Both the position numbers and the translations under genes were made by a program. The notes under the pieces were generated by a model. That model ran no database searches. It had not been told where the DNA came from and saw only the letters and a list, made by a program, of their open reading frames with translations. Positions 1 through 10,409 of a stretch of DNA of 64,000 nucleotides are shown here, one piece after another. Positions within the stretch are counted from its first letter, which is position 1, and each line of letters begins with the position of its first letter. This stretch comes from Polytrichum commune (Eukaryota; Streptophyta; Polytrichopsida; Polytrichales; Polytrichaceae): contig OX485806.1 in NCBI GenBank assembly GCA_950295325.1, forward strand, positions 33,852,001 to 33,916,000, written 5' to 3'.

Positions 1-274
1 ATTGGTGTCGCCATAGCTAGGGTCTGCTCTCCTGGGTCCTGCAAGTCTATGTCAACCTTCTACTTGGACCAAGTCAGCTCCCAAGTTCACTGTTTGACAC
101 TCACTAAATGATTTCTAAACTTCGGAGACACCATTTCCCAATCAAACCCTCCACCTTTGAAGGAGGTCACAAACATGGCTTTGAAGGTAGACGTGCCGAA
201 ATCCAAACATGAGGAGCAAGAATACATTTGAGTGGTATATGGTCAGGTGTGGATCTAAGAATGGACATCAGAAG

Positions 275-500
275 GACATGTGTTTCAAAGAGATTGGATT
301 GCGTGCTGAGAACATCCTAATCATTCTAGCCTCAATAATAATTGCGGAGACTTATATGACTATTTGATGAGCACAAGAATCCTCACCTTGAAGATACTCA
401 TATGAACTCCGATATGTATGAGGCAAATGACTACACATATGATTTGGATTTGCTAATTATCTCACATTGATTGTGTGTGTTTCGTATCCTATGAGAAGTG
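275..500 (-). repeat. Dispersed repeat R1, copy 1 (partial)
   Basis: This is the reverse complement of the R1 repeat that recurs through the window. Shared landmarks are the run around 'gatggttagcaaat', a clause about 60 bp later ending in 'gctcatatgaat', and 'cattaaatggtcatata'. No coding potential is seen. R1 is probably an old non-autonomous transposon, but I cannot define its termini. Confidence 0.5.
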
Positions 501-569
501 GGTGCCTAGAGAAAAGTTGTCAAAATAACACACGTCTACCTTTCAGGTAAGCAGGTCTTCAACATAACT

Positions 570-935
570 TTTCTCTATAACCAATTCTTGTAGGATATGA
601 AACACGTGATAAGTGCGAGATGATTAGCAAATCCAAACTATGCCCACAATAGCCACTTTCTTCACAATTTTGGAAACTCGTGTGATCATCCTTATTCCTT
701 GTCAAAGTGAAGATTCTTTGACTTATTAAATAATCATGATAACTCCCCCAATTATGTTGGCTATTGCATCTAGAATGGGTAATAAACTTTATGAGCACAT
801 AGTCCAACTTCTGTTAAATACATGTCTTTTTGGTGTCCTTCTTAGAACCACACCCAACCATTCACCACCCAAATAGAGGTGTCCATTCAAGATGAGGCAT
901 GGGATTAGGCACATCTATCTTGTGCATAACATTGT
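570..935 (+). repeat. Dispersed repeat R1, copy 2
   Basis: A forward copy of R1, about 370 bp. It runs from the 'tcttgtaggatatgaaacac' clause, through 'atgattagcaaatccaaa' and the 'catgtctttttggtgtcc' clause, to 'caaatagaggtgtccattca'. The same order of landmarks is found at about 15.6, 24.5 and 41.9 kb, so this is a true interspersed repeat and not chance similarity. Confidence 0.55.
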
Positions 936-2190
936 TACAACTTGGGTATGCTAACCATTTCGCTTAAGTGGGTAGTGTAGGCAAACTAACATATCGTACA
1001 TATGTTAATTTGCCTATGTTGCCCATAGGGTTGAACTATGTTATAAGTGAATCTAGACTCTTGCATGAATCATGGACATAATAAATTTTTATATGTTCAC
1101 TTCTATTGGTGGACTTTGTGATAGAAATGATAGCAACTAATCCCCAAACGTGGATTGCATCGCTTGTTGTGGCATATGTTGTGTTACTTGTGGAAAAATA
1201 CACATCTAGAGGGAATATTTGACCATATTACTTCTCAAAATATGTTTTCATCACATTCTTCTAATTTATCTTTTCAAATGATTTGTTTTACAATGTGCAT
1301 GTGTCAATTATACAAAATATACTCTCAGATGCATTATTGATTTTGGACAATTTTTTTGTCCATGCTAACTTAAATCCTAGTTGTAGCAAAAATATGTGTA
1401 ACCTAGATTCAACCTCGATGTGCATGGGATTGGTCCATTATTCTTGTTGTAAAGGCTTTTGGTTTCTCATCTAAGGATGGTCTCATAAGGAGCTCAACAA
1501 TGTTATGTGATGGGTAAAAGGTGTGGAAACTTTGTTATTTTGCATTGTCTTATTTTGATATGTACAATGTTGTGACTTGACAAGACTTTTAGTGTGTTGA
1601 CAAGATGACCTACACCAAGGCCCAAGGAAGATTATCACTCATTCAGGATGGGTTTCAACCTGGGGACCTTGTGGCACTAAACCTCAAAGGTTGCCATTGA
1701 ATCGTCGCCTTTGAAGTCATGATGGTGTAACCTACACACTTCTTTAAACCCTTAGGACATTATGTCATGCACAAAGGTTGGTGAAAAGAAATGCCATGAA
1801 TTTGCAATAGAAAGATATCTCTAACTTTTTAAGTGCAAACTTTGTATTGTTGTGAGCTCTAGATTATGTACAAAGGAATTTTTGTACTTAGTAGCATAAT
1901 CATTCTTAATGTAAACTTTTCAATAATTATGATTGTATTGTACACTTGAAAAAATCAAATACACAATCTAATGAAATAAACATTAGAATTTGTAATGATA
2001 ATATCATGAAAGCACCACTCTAAGAAAATTTGAAAATGATTGAACACTTTGTATTCCAATAGCCTTGAGCAAGCCATACAAATTTGAGCATCAAGTATCT
2101 ATAGACTTACTCTAAAAATGCACTTGCAAGCTTAAAGACTATGGCTATGCAATTCTAGGCACAATCATCGATGCAAATTGTGATGAAAAT
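936..2190. other. Gene-free stretch, nothing recognised
   Basis: AT-rich DNA with only short open frames, none showing a recognisable protein motif or a supported splice structure. It may include the decayed flank of the Copia fossil that follows, but no terminal repeats could be made out. Confidence 0.4.
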
Positions 2191-2560
2191 GGATCATGCA
2201 CATAACATCCCTAATGTACAATGCTTAGAGAGTATGGTAAATAATAAATTTCAGAATATATAGTGAACTGAAGTATTCTACCACTAGTGTACCAACAACA
2301 TGTACTTCGAATTCCATCTTATGCTTGTATTCAAGCAAGTGTATATTTAGACCTTATCTTGAAGGCCCATATGTAATAGTAGTAAATACCATCATAAATT
2401 AGATGGCATGCAACACCTATCATTTCCTCTTCTTTATCACTCATCTCATTGCTTAACCGTCTTCATCGATGAATAAGCTGATAAATTTACAAGGGACAAT
2501 GGACTCATGTCATACTTAGCGTTTGGATGTACCCTAAGCTATTGAAATTACACGAGCTCA
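2190..2560 (-). mobile_element. Copia-type LTR retrotransposon fossil (RT/RNase H junction)
   Basis: Read on the minus strand, this stretch resembles the segment between reverse transcriptase and RNase H of plant Ty1/Copia polyproteins. An 'MSPLSLVNLSAYS'-like stretch corresponds to the 'TPL..hfkLS' motif, and 'KEEEMIGV' corresponds to the 'eeem..vPYasaiGslmY' motif. The piece is heavily decayed and carries several breaks. No LTRs, gag or integrase were recognised nearby, so only an old internal fragment survives. The assignment rests on short remembered motifs and is moderate. Confidence 0.45.
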
Positions 2561-2639
2561 TCAATACACCACCCATACACCATCAAGTGGAACCAACAAC
2601 TTCGCAGAGGCCTTCAAATTAACAAATGTGTTAGAAGAC

Positions 2640-3335
2640 AACTAGTTTAGAGTAATCTACGCAACTCTAAAGTAACATTGTATGACCTCTAAAAATTTGC
2701 TTAAGCTATTTGCAGGTGAATCTTTGTTTTTTTTTGTTTTTTTTTGGTAATTCAAGTGTTGATGATTTTCTTTGAAGGATTAAATCCACTACACATGACT
2801 CAATATTCCCAAGCCAGGTTTGGGAGTAAGACCAAGAGAAACACTCTTGCTAAAGTTCAAATGTAAGGAACAATGAGTAACCAAGGACCAACTCAATAAC
2901 TAGAAACGAATCAAGAGCCACAGTTTCATGGCAATGACCACTAGCTCCCCCACAAGCCAATTGTTGAGTACACCTAGGAAGAACGCCAAAAAGCTTCCGA
3001 ATAATATGCTTTGCTTCCCCCACGCTCTTTTCAACAAAATTGAGATGTCCAAGTAACATCAACAAAACCATTCAAAAACTACCTTCCACATATACCTTCA
3101 TTAACAAGTTGTGCACAAGCCATGTAACTCTTTACATGCTATGGGTGCATTTGACCCCTCTTGTAGCCTAAGATTTGTCAAACCTTTCATGGTACCATTC
3201 CACATATTACGATATAATCTGTAGCACTTTCCCTATGGGTAATAAGACACAATACTTTGATACACTACAAGGTTTAAAACCTATGCCTACTCAAAAAGAA
3301 CCAACACAAAACAAAGTATGAAGTTGCTTTCCTTT
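2640..3335. other. Gene-free stretch, nothing recognised
   Basis: No gene, repeat terminus or structured element could be supported here. A 73-codon minus-strand open frame (2850-3071) has no recognisable domain. Confidence 0.35.
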
Positions 3336-3803
3336 GGAACAATAGTGGGTGTCGGAATAGGGGATCACCAATAGAATTGGACGCTTCCACCCACACCCCA
3401 CCCCCTCCAAGGCGATAGTGTTGACTTTTTGTCTCTCTCAACCAATAAGCTACAATTTTGTATCCTTAGAATAATAGCATCAACCACATAGTTCATCTAC
3501 ATAGAAGTACAAACTTACCAAGTTGCCCACTTCGGAGCCCAAAATAGGTGCCGGAATTGGGCAAGGCTTCTACCTTATTTGGAATAAGCTTCACCAATGC
3601 TCTTGCTATAAGTTCATGCAACTTTGGGAATAAAAGTTGGAGTTGGAATTGGGATCATTGACGGTATTTGGTGCTTGTACCTTACCACCACCAACCCCCA
3701 AAGTTAAGCGTTGACTTTTTGTCTCTCTCAACTAGCAAGCTACAATATTGTATTCTTACAATAACATCCTTGGTCACAGTATTCATCTAGAAGTAGCAAT
3801 TTA

Positions 3804-4549
3804 GGGTGAGTTTCCATGTAGGCCGCTCACCCACTATATTCTAGATAGTAGTGGGTTGGAGGTGTTCACATGTAGATGAGTACAAATCGCCACTCAATTA
3901 CATTTTGGTGGCCTACTAGAATGTGGAGGGTCATGGTTATGGGCCGCTAGACTTCCATGCGCCCACTAAAGCACTTTTTTACCTACAAGTGCCAGTCACC
4001 AAAGAATTTCAAGACTGATGGTCTAGAACTCTAGCCTTGCTAACATGGAGGAGGTTAGTAGGTGGACCCTTATTTGAGAAGATGAGAGTAGCTACACTAA
4101 ATGTTCCTATTAGCGTGGGTGGAAAATTAGCATGGAAATAATGAGCATGGGCCACACTAATTTTCTAGTCAAGGTGCAATTACCCTAGGTCTTCCCCTAA
4201 GTCTTCATGAAGACTTTTAACCAGCACATTGAATATTAGTTTTAGGACAAAAGTAGCACAAAATAAAATAATCACCAACACTAATTTCCTAGAAAAACCA
4301 ATTAATGTGGCCCACACTAATTTTCTACTAGAATTTTAGTGTGGGTTGAGAATTACTGTGGCACACGTTTATTCTCGTTATGAGATTAGCGTGGGCTCTA
4401 GAAAATTATTGTGGCCCACAGTAATAGGACTATTTAGTATAGTTGGCACATACAAACCCTACCCCACCAGATTCCATCTACATTTGGACGAGTTTGTCCT
4501 TATTCCCATTAGAATCTTGTGGACAAGAGGCCCACACGGAAACTCACCC
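3804..4549. mobile_element. Tourist-like MITE (GGGTGAGTTTCC family), whole, TSD TTA
   Basis: The element is bounded by inverted ends: GGGTGAGTTTCCATGTAGG on the left and the complement of GGGTGAGTTTCCGTGTGGG on the right. It is flanked by TTA at 3801-3803 and 4550-4552. Neighbouring units of the R5 repeat show the uninterrupted site. It has no coding capacity and carries a nested Stowaway-like element at 4095-4439. TTA duplication with GGG termini is typical of PIF/Harbinger MITEs. Confidence 0.7.
4095..4439. mobile_element. Stowaway-like MITE (CACTAAAT ends), TSD TA
   Basis: A 345 bp element with inverted ends beginning CACTAAATGTTCCTATTAG and the complement of TACTAAATAGTCCTATTAC, flanked by TA at 4093-4094 and 4440-4441. 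A relative of the same family sits in intron 7 of THO5 (44338-44657). It is non-coding. TA duplications point to the Tc1/mariner superfamily, although the ends differ from classical Stowaway termini. Confidence 0.65.
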
Positions 4550-4861
4550 TTACCATGTTGCCCACTTTGGGGCAAATATATATACATGTGCCGGAGTTGG
4601 GCCACCGACTCGATTGGGAGATGCTTCTACCTTATTTGGAACCAACTTCACCATTGCTCTTGCTATAAGTTTATACAACTTTGAAACTACAAGTTGGTGT
4701 TGGAATTGGGGTTGTCGTCCAAACCGGATGTTCCTACTTTATCACCGCCACCACCACCACCCAAAGTTGATAGCGTGACTTTTTGTCTCTCTCAACCAAT
4801 GAGCTACAATTTCATATCTTTAGACTTATCGTTCCATAGTCATGGTGCTCATCTACGAGTA

Positions 4862-5337
4862 CACTCTAAACTCCGTAGTATCACACCTGTGGCAACCAAA
4901 GTGCACGTGATATTACGGAGTTTTGTAGTGTTAACATGGATGTGTGATACTATAGAAGTAGTGTAGCATGTGACATTGTTAAAATAACACAAAGGAGATG
5001 TGAGGACAATTTGAATTCGTTCTCCCGTCACCTACGCTAGTATGGTCCACTCCACTTGGCCTTCCTGGGTGATGTGGCAGACGCATGCACCAACATTCAA
5101 CAAGTGGCATAAGAAGAAGAAGAAGAAGAAGACACTCCACATGTTGACACATAGCGCAATGCGAGGGTGTGAGCTGACTTCTTGGGTGGTTTGCATTAAT
5201 GACAAATTTCATGATATAAGAGAGAGAAATGTGACAATAAGGAGTGAGATTTGAACTAAAAACATCCACTCCCTAGGGTTTCAGGATATTAGAGAGCATG
5301 TGACATTATGGAGGTTGATATTACGGAGTTTAGGGTG
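4862..5337. mobile_element. Stowaway-like MITE (CACTCTAAACTCCG ends), TSD TA
   Basis: A 476 bp element with ends CACTCTAAACTCCGTAGTAT and the complement of CACCCTAAACTCCGTAATAT, flanked by TA at 4860-4861 and 5338-5339. The empty site can be read from the neighbouring R5 unit, where 'catctagaagTAgcaattta' is continuous. It contains a short (AAG)n tract at about 5112-5132 and no supported gene. Confidence 0.65.
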
Positions 5338-5449
5338 TAGCAACTTACCAAGCTCCCCTCTTTGGGGCAAAATATAGGTGCCGGAATTGGGTGAGGCTTC
5401 TACCTTATTTAGAATTAGCTTCACCAATGCTCTTGCTAACTTATAACTC

Positions 5450-6100
5450 AAGCAGCTACAGAGTTACCGTGACACCACCGCTTCTGATTCCCCAACTATT
5501 CTAAAGCTACACTACATGCAACGCCACATATCCCATCTCCTTAGCCGACTTGGATGGGATATTCAACATTGGCACTGTGACTGTAGCTGCTCTCCGGGGA
5601 TTATTATAGAGAAGTGTGTGGAACTCAAGGCTAACAGCATGTTCTAATTTTGGTGCCATCTCTCAACGGATCATGGAGGAAAATGGTATTGACCCACCAA
5701 TACATTAGCCTTCCTGTTGCGGCAGATCACAAACCTCAGCAGGCATCTCGGGAATCTATCGGTGACACAACCCACTGATCACAAATAGACATCCCTATAA
5801 GCAGCTAGTCTGAAAACAAATGGCCGCCTGCAACACGGTAAGGTATGCAAAGTTGTTGCTGATTCCCGGGACCGCACATGTCTATATATAGAAGAAGGGG
5901 TTGACTACTCAATGTTCACCATGTTATTTCTTGGAAATCTCACAATGCGGCTTATAAGTTATGATGATGATGACCTTTGACTATCTCGCATCTGCACCCA
6001 TTTCGAGCGACCATTCAACTTATGAAGGAATCCATGTGTGATCAAGAATAATGGTTGAGTGCAAACATATTTTGTACTTAGGAGGAACATTTCATGGTCA
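5450..6100. other. Gene-free stretch, nothing recognised
   Basis: No ORF, repeat or RNA gene could be supported. Base composition is slightly more balanced than in the flanking repeats. Confidence 0.35.
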
Positions 6101-6780
6101 TGCCTTCATTCTTCAGGAGATTCGAATTTCCCTGCATTTGAAAAGCCCTGGAAATGAAGAATACGATCAAATGAAGGAGGGCTCATATTCCATTAGTGAT
6201 ATATATATATATATATATATATATACACCACGAAGAAAGCAGTTGAACAGCCACAATGTTCAGCACTATGGACATCGTACATTCCTGTTCCAAAAGTGAG
6301 CACAGTCTAAAATTTTCAATCAGTTATTACCATCATTCTTCAGGGGTTTTGGTTTCCATGCATGTATGATGGTTTTGGAAAGTGAATCAAAGAAGAAAAG
6401 AATGATGCAAAGCAAAGTACAATTGATCGACTGATTGTACATCAAATACAGGAGAGATTTAAGCATGCAGTCGAATAGCTACAATGATCACTATGTACTG
6501 CACTCTGTTCCTGGTATTATCAATTTAAATGCCATCATTTTTCAGGGCATTTGGTTTCCATACATGTAATTATGATAGTTCTGGAAAGTGATGGCGCAAT
6601 TCGATACAGTAAGTACAGGGGAGATTGAAACATTCAGGGAGATGATGATGATGATGATCTAATGAAGGAGGGCTTCTTTTATTATATATGTATATATATA
6701 CAAAGAGGAAAGCAGAACTACAATGTTCACTATGGACAATGTTCTTCACTCTGTACCTACAGTTACCCACCGACCCTAGC
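6100..6780. repeat. Degenerate triplicated repeat downstream of RABF1
   Basis: Three diverged units of about 200-240 bp lie in tandem. The clause 'cattcttcaggggttttggt' (or a close variant) occurs near 6105, 6330 and 6533. The clause 'ctacaatgttcactatgga' (or a close variant) occurs near 6250, 6479 and 6718. (TA)n tracts sit in the first and third units. The block ends just beyond the RABF1 stop codon and may overlap that gene's 3' UTR. Confidence 0.55.
6199..6226. repeat. (TA)n microsatellite
   Basis: About 13-14 uninterrupted TA dinucleotides lie inside the first unit of the triplicated repeat. Confidence 0.9.
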
Positions 6781-6833
6781 ATTTTTTTGTCAATTCTGAA
6801 TCAATCAAATTTTCTGAATCTTCTAGAATTGCC

Positions 6834-9046
6834 TTAATGCCTCGACAAGCTGGATTGTCCCCGAGGTAACCTCTTGGCAATCTCCTGTCAAAATACGAGA
6901 ACACAACCATTTCAGGCCCGGGAGGTAGGGTGTATTCTGCGAAACTGATGAACCTTGGACAATGTATTTCTCGACCGGCTGACCAGACTTGCAGGTTGCT
7001 TGGGCTTCCTGGCAAAATCACCCTCAGTGCATTGCTGCCAGGCAGTCATGTCAGAAAGTGTATTGCGTCCAGATGGCATATAGCTTCCAGACATGTCTTT
7101 TCAAGCTCTTCAAGTTTGATTTGGAGTTAAGCTCAAGTTCACTATTTGTGCTAATCTAAAATCCTGCCTTGGGAAACTACCAAACTACAAACGGATTCAT
7201 GCAAATCTATATTAATGACCTTGTATATATGTCCACTTTTCAACACATCCATGATGCTTATTTTATGTTTTTTATTGAGATAAAAGCCAGGAAAGGCCAG
7301 AATCAAACGATGGATTATATATAGTGCCATGATTTTTTTATGAAAGTATTGCTACAAGCGTACAATCAGATTATTACCTCAAATAGTTGGTTAACGTTGT
7401 CAGCTGTCTTTGCTGAGGTTTCTATAAAAAACATGCCATTGCTGTCTGCATACGCCTGTGCTTCCTGCAGCCAGAACCAGAACCAGAGCTTGAGAACCAA
7501 CCCATGAAGACAAATCCACTACTGTACACCAAAACTATAAGGGCGAGAGTCATCATCAACACACATGGAATTTGCATGAAAGAGGAAAGAGTGCTCACTT
7601 CACGAGAAACTTCACGTTGTGATTCAAGGTCGGCTTTATTTCCAACTAACGCCATTACAATGTCTGGGCTACCATGCTTTTGCAATTCCTGTCATCACAA
7701 GATGAAAGCCTTCACACATTAGTTGTTTTCCTCCGCAAAGCTTTTCGCATCCTCCAAAGCAAGAGGACTAACTCTTCAGCAATGCAAATCTCCATATAAG
7801 TGAGATCCTCCAGTAAGTCAGAATATGTAGCTGTGTAAATTCCCTCACCTTGACCCAAAATTGAGCTTTTTGGAAAGTTTCAGGATTTGTAATATCATAG
7901 ACTACAACTGCGGCAGATGCTCCTCTATAATATAATGGCGCCAACGAAGAGTACCTGTTGGGGTCAATCCACATGAAGAAATGAGCTGCTGCAAGAATTC
8001 TCCTTGAACATAAAAAACCTAACCTACATTGGATTGCATTGGAACAGAACATGATGAATCGCCATAAAATGAGAGAAAGCCTACCTTTCTTGGCCTGCGG
8101 TATCCCATATTTCAAACTTGACAGTAGTAGAGTCTTGCAATGAGATAGTTTGTGACAGGAAAGAAGCCCCAACAGTAACCTGCAGACGTACACATCAACA
8201 ACTGAGGGTTAGGATGAGTGAACATCCTCGCACTTAAGCTGACAAACACTTTCTTCCGTCGGCGAACACACAACGTTACAGACTTCTGAGCTCATTACAT
8301 TACTGAAGTGTCGTTTCTAGATTCACGAAGAAGACATCATCAACATTCATTTCTTCCCCCCACCGACCACCTTGGGAGTATGACGGACCTTGGATGAGGG
8401 GTCGAACTGGCCACGAACAAAGCGCAGCACAATGCAGCTCTTACCAACTCCCGAGTCACCCAATAGCACTAGCTGCATTCCACAAAAAGCACACACATCG
8501 ACATTGTTAAAAGAGCCCACCACCATTTCGCACAACCCATTCTAAACTGATTGATTTTCACTAATAGCAGCATAAACCACCATATGGACATGGACATACC
8601 TTTATACGTAAGTTCCTGGAGTCCAAACCCTCGGAGGAATCGGGGTTGTTCACACCTTTCAGCCGACCAGAGCCTTTCACTGCTCCTGAAAGACAAGGAA
8701 AGATATGAGTAACAAAACAGAGCTTCCACAGATACGGATTGATCATTTCGTAAGCAACAAGAATGGCTCCAAGTCCAATGTAGAGTGTTGTACAAGATTC
8801 ATCTCTAATCCGCTTCCTTGGGTCTATCACATGCCCCAATTTGCAAGCTACAGTGGGATTGTTGAGCTACTTGGTAATGTCTCCTTACTCCCAGAATGGC
8901 ATTGCAAAGATTAGTAGAGTAGCCTAAACCTTTTCAATTCTTGCGATGTGCAAGCAATCGGATCTAGTCTAATGGATGGGAGTGGGTTGAGGTTGAGGTT
9001 AAGCCATCCATGTACACCTACCAGGAGAAGATGCTGTACAGCCCAT
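6834..9046 (-). CDS. RABF1: Rab GTPase RABF1/ARA6 (plant-specific Rab5), complete, 8 exons
   Basis: Plant-unique Rab5 GTPase that acts in endosome-to-plasma-membrane and endosomal trafficking. Coding exons on the minus strand are 9046-9022, 8685-8600, 8472-8389, 8179-8085, 7954-7849, 7688-7599, 7464-7378 and 6884-6834. All have GT-AG borders and join in frame to 207 residues (Arabidopsis ARA6 is about 202). Visible motifs are the N-terminal MGCTASSP (Gly2 myristoylation and Cys3 palmitoylation signals), P-loop GDSGVGKS at 42-49, switch II WDTAGQE at 90-96 with catalytic Gln95, NKAD at 149-152 and ETSAK at 177-181. The C terminus ends [11 protein letters not shown] with no prenylation cysteines, which separates ARA6 from ordinary Rab5. 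The first coding exon is only 25 bases. I chose this start because it alone supplies the MGC signal and splices in frame. No breaks are seen. Confidence 0.95.
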
Positions 9047-9930
9047 GGCAGATGTCACACACTACAAAAAGTTGGTTCCTGTCTCTTCTTCCTGCTGTTC
9101 TCATCCACAAGCACGCCTCCAGCGTTCTATCTACCTATCTATCCTTCCTTAGCATTGCCTTCCCGCAGACCCCATTGTGCTCTGCTCGAATCAAATGCCG
9201 CGTCGATCCAGCAATCCCACTTCCAATCACCTCCCGACAGATCAGCTTAATGCTCTCCCAGCTCACACTCCACACCAAAACACACAAAGATCTCCGCCTC
9301 CGGAATGCAGATCTGCTTCCCAGGGCTGCTTCGAGACCCTCAAGCCTGTTTTTTTTGTTTTTTTTTTTTCCCTCTCAGAAACTTCCTCTCCGACACTCGA
9401 AACCCAAACCTGTCCTCGCAATACACCTCCTCTACGAAAGAACGCAAACCTGAGCTTGAAGATAGGGCCTATTGAGTCCTGTACAGAAAAATATAAGAGA
9501 AAAAAATAAGGAAAAAAAAAACGGACACCGTGATGAAGAGAGAGGACGAGAAGGGGGAAGAGAGAAGAGAAGGGAGAAGACCAAGAGGGGCAATGGGGCA
9601 GAGAGATTGACGACACAGGATTCTTAAGCAAAAGGTTAAGGAAGCCGAGGAAGAAGAAGGTGGAGACGAAGAAGAAGCGAAGGCACGACACGCTACAAAG
9701 TGGGGGAGTCGTGGATGACATTCATCCGTGAAGGTGGTGGATGTGCGTGTTCGTCCATCCGAACTGCCCACGTTTCTCGTCCACCCCAGGATTTTCTCGT
9801 GCCATTTTGGGTGTTCCTTCTCCGTCCGTTCCCCGGGCGGAGCGTGTGGGTGGGTCAGTGGATGAACTCTGTTCACATGGATGAGGAGTTCCTTCGGTCC
9901 TTTGGGACGCGGTGGTGACCGCACTTACTT
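9047..9930 (-). promoter_or_regulatory. RABF1 5' leader and promoter region
   Basis: Upstream of the RABF1 start codon the minus strand is strongly pyrimidine-rich, with TTC/CT runs over about 9340-9700, as in many plant 5' leaders. The open frames seen here on both strands follow this skew and show no protein domain. No TATA box could be placed with confidence, so transcript ends are unknown. Confidence 0.5.
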
Positions 9931-10317
9931 ACTTATTAACCTATACCTTATTACCCTTGCCACCTTTATGTGCACTAGGAGCCGAGGAGCCGAGGAGCGA
10001 GGCGAGCCACCTTATTGGCCGATCCCACAATCAAATGCCGCGATTCTGGCCGAGTCCGAGTCACCTAACGTCTTTTTGATGGCCAACGAATAAAGACGCG
10101 AGGTGTCCAATATGCTACGGTGTTTCGACAAAAGGTACGTGGGGTCTTTTAAAGTGTGTCACTAGTCTTAAAGGGACATCTACACCTATGTGTAACCTTT
10201 CATGGTTGCACGTGTGTAACGTAGATGGACCCTCAATTAGTTGTCACCTTCTGGTTGTCTGTTGGCTCTGCCTTATGGGAAGAGAGACTTAAGTGCAAAT
10301 CGCACACATGTGGAAAC

Positions 10318-10405
10318 GTTGGTTTCGAAACGGAGTTTGGAAAACCAAGGTGAAAGAAAATAGAATTTCTTTTACCTTGGCTTATTGAACTTTGTTTCAA
10401 AACCG
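10318..10405. repeat. Near-perfect hairpin (about 43 bp arms)
   Basis: The left arm (about 10318-10361) and right arm (about 10364-10405) are inverted copies: 'ggtttcgaaacggagtttgg' pairs with 'gaactttgtttcaaaacc', and 'ccaaggtgaaag' pairs with 'cttttaccttgg'. The loop is only a few bases. It may be the core of a small foldback transposon or could fold as RNA. No gene or target duplication was identified. Confidence 0.55.
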
Positions 10406-10409
10406 GCGC

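Larger units (their letters stand above)
3340..5450 (+). repeat. Tandem repeat R5, about 300 bp units, split by MITEs
   Basis: Four partial or whole units of one repeat lie head to tail, at about 3340-3516, 3517-3800, 4552-4860 and 5340-5450. Landmarks are 'ccggaattgggc', 'cttctaccttatttgga', 'caccaatgctcttgctata' and 'ctttttgtctctctcaac'. The spacing of the 'ttgcccac' landmark is 1034 and 794 bp. It falls to about 285 and 316 bp once the MITEs at 3804-4549 and 4862-5337 are removed, so the ancestral array had a period near 300 bp. Its origin is unknown. Confidence 0.6.

Noticed and set aside
8347-8535. Alternative RABF1 start inside intron 2, including a nearby Met-Gly-Cys
   Set aside because: The frame reads through intron 2 into exon 3 but lacks a plausible N-terminal region. 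The nearby Met-Gly-Cys frame is not in phase with exon 3. The spliced 25-base first exon gives the expected ARA6 N terminus.
8948-9924. Long open frames on both strands upstream of RABF1
   Set aside because: They follow a pyrimidine-rich leader and show low-complexity Ser/Pro/Phe composition with no domain.
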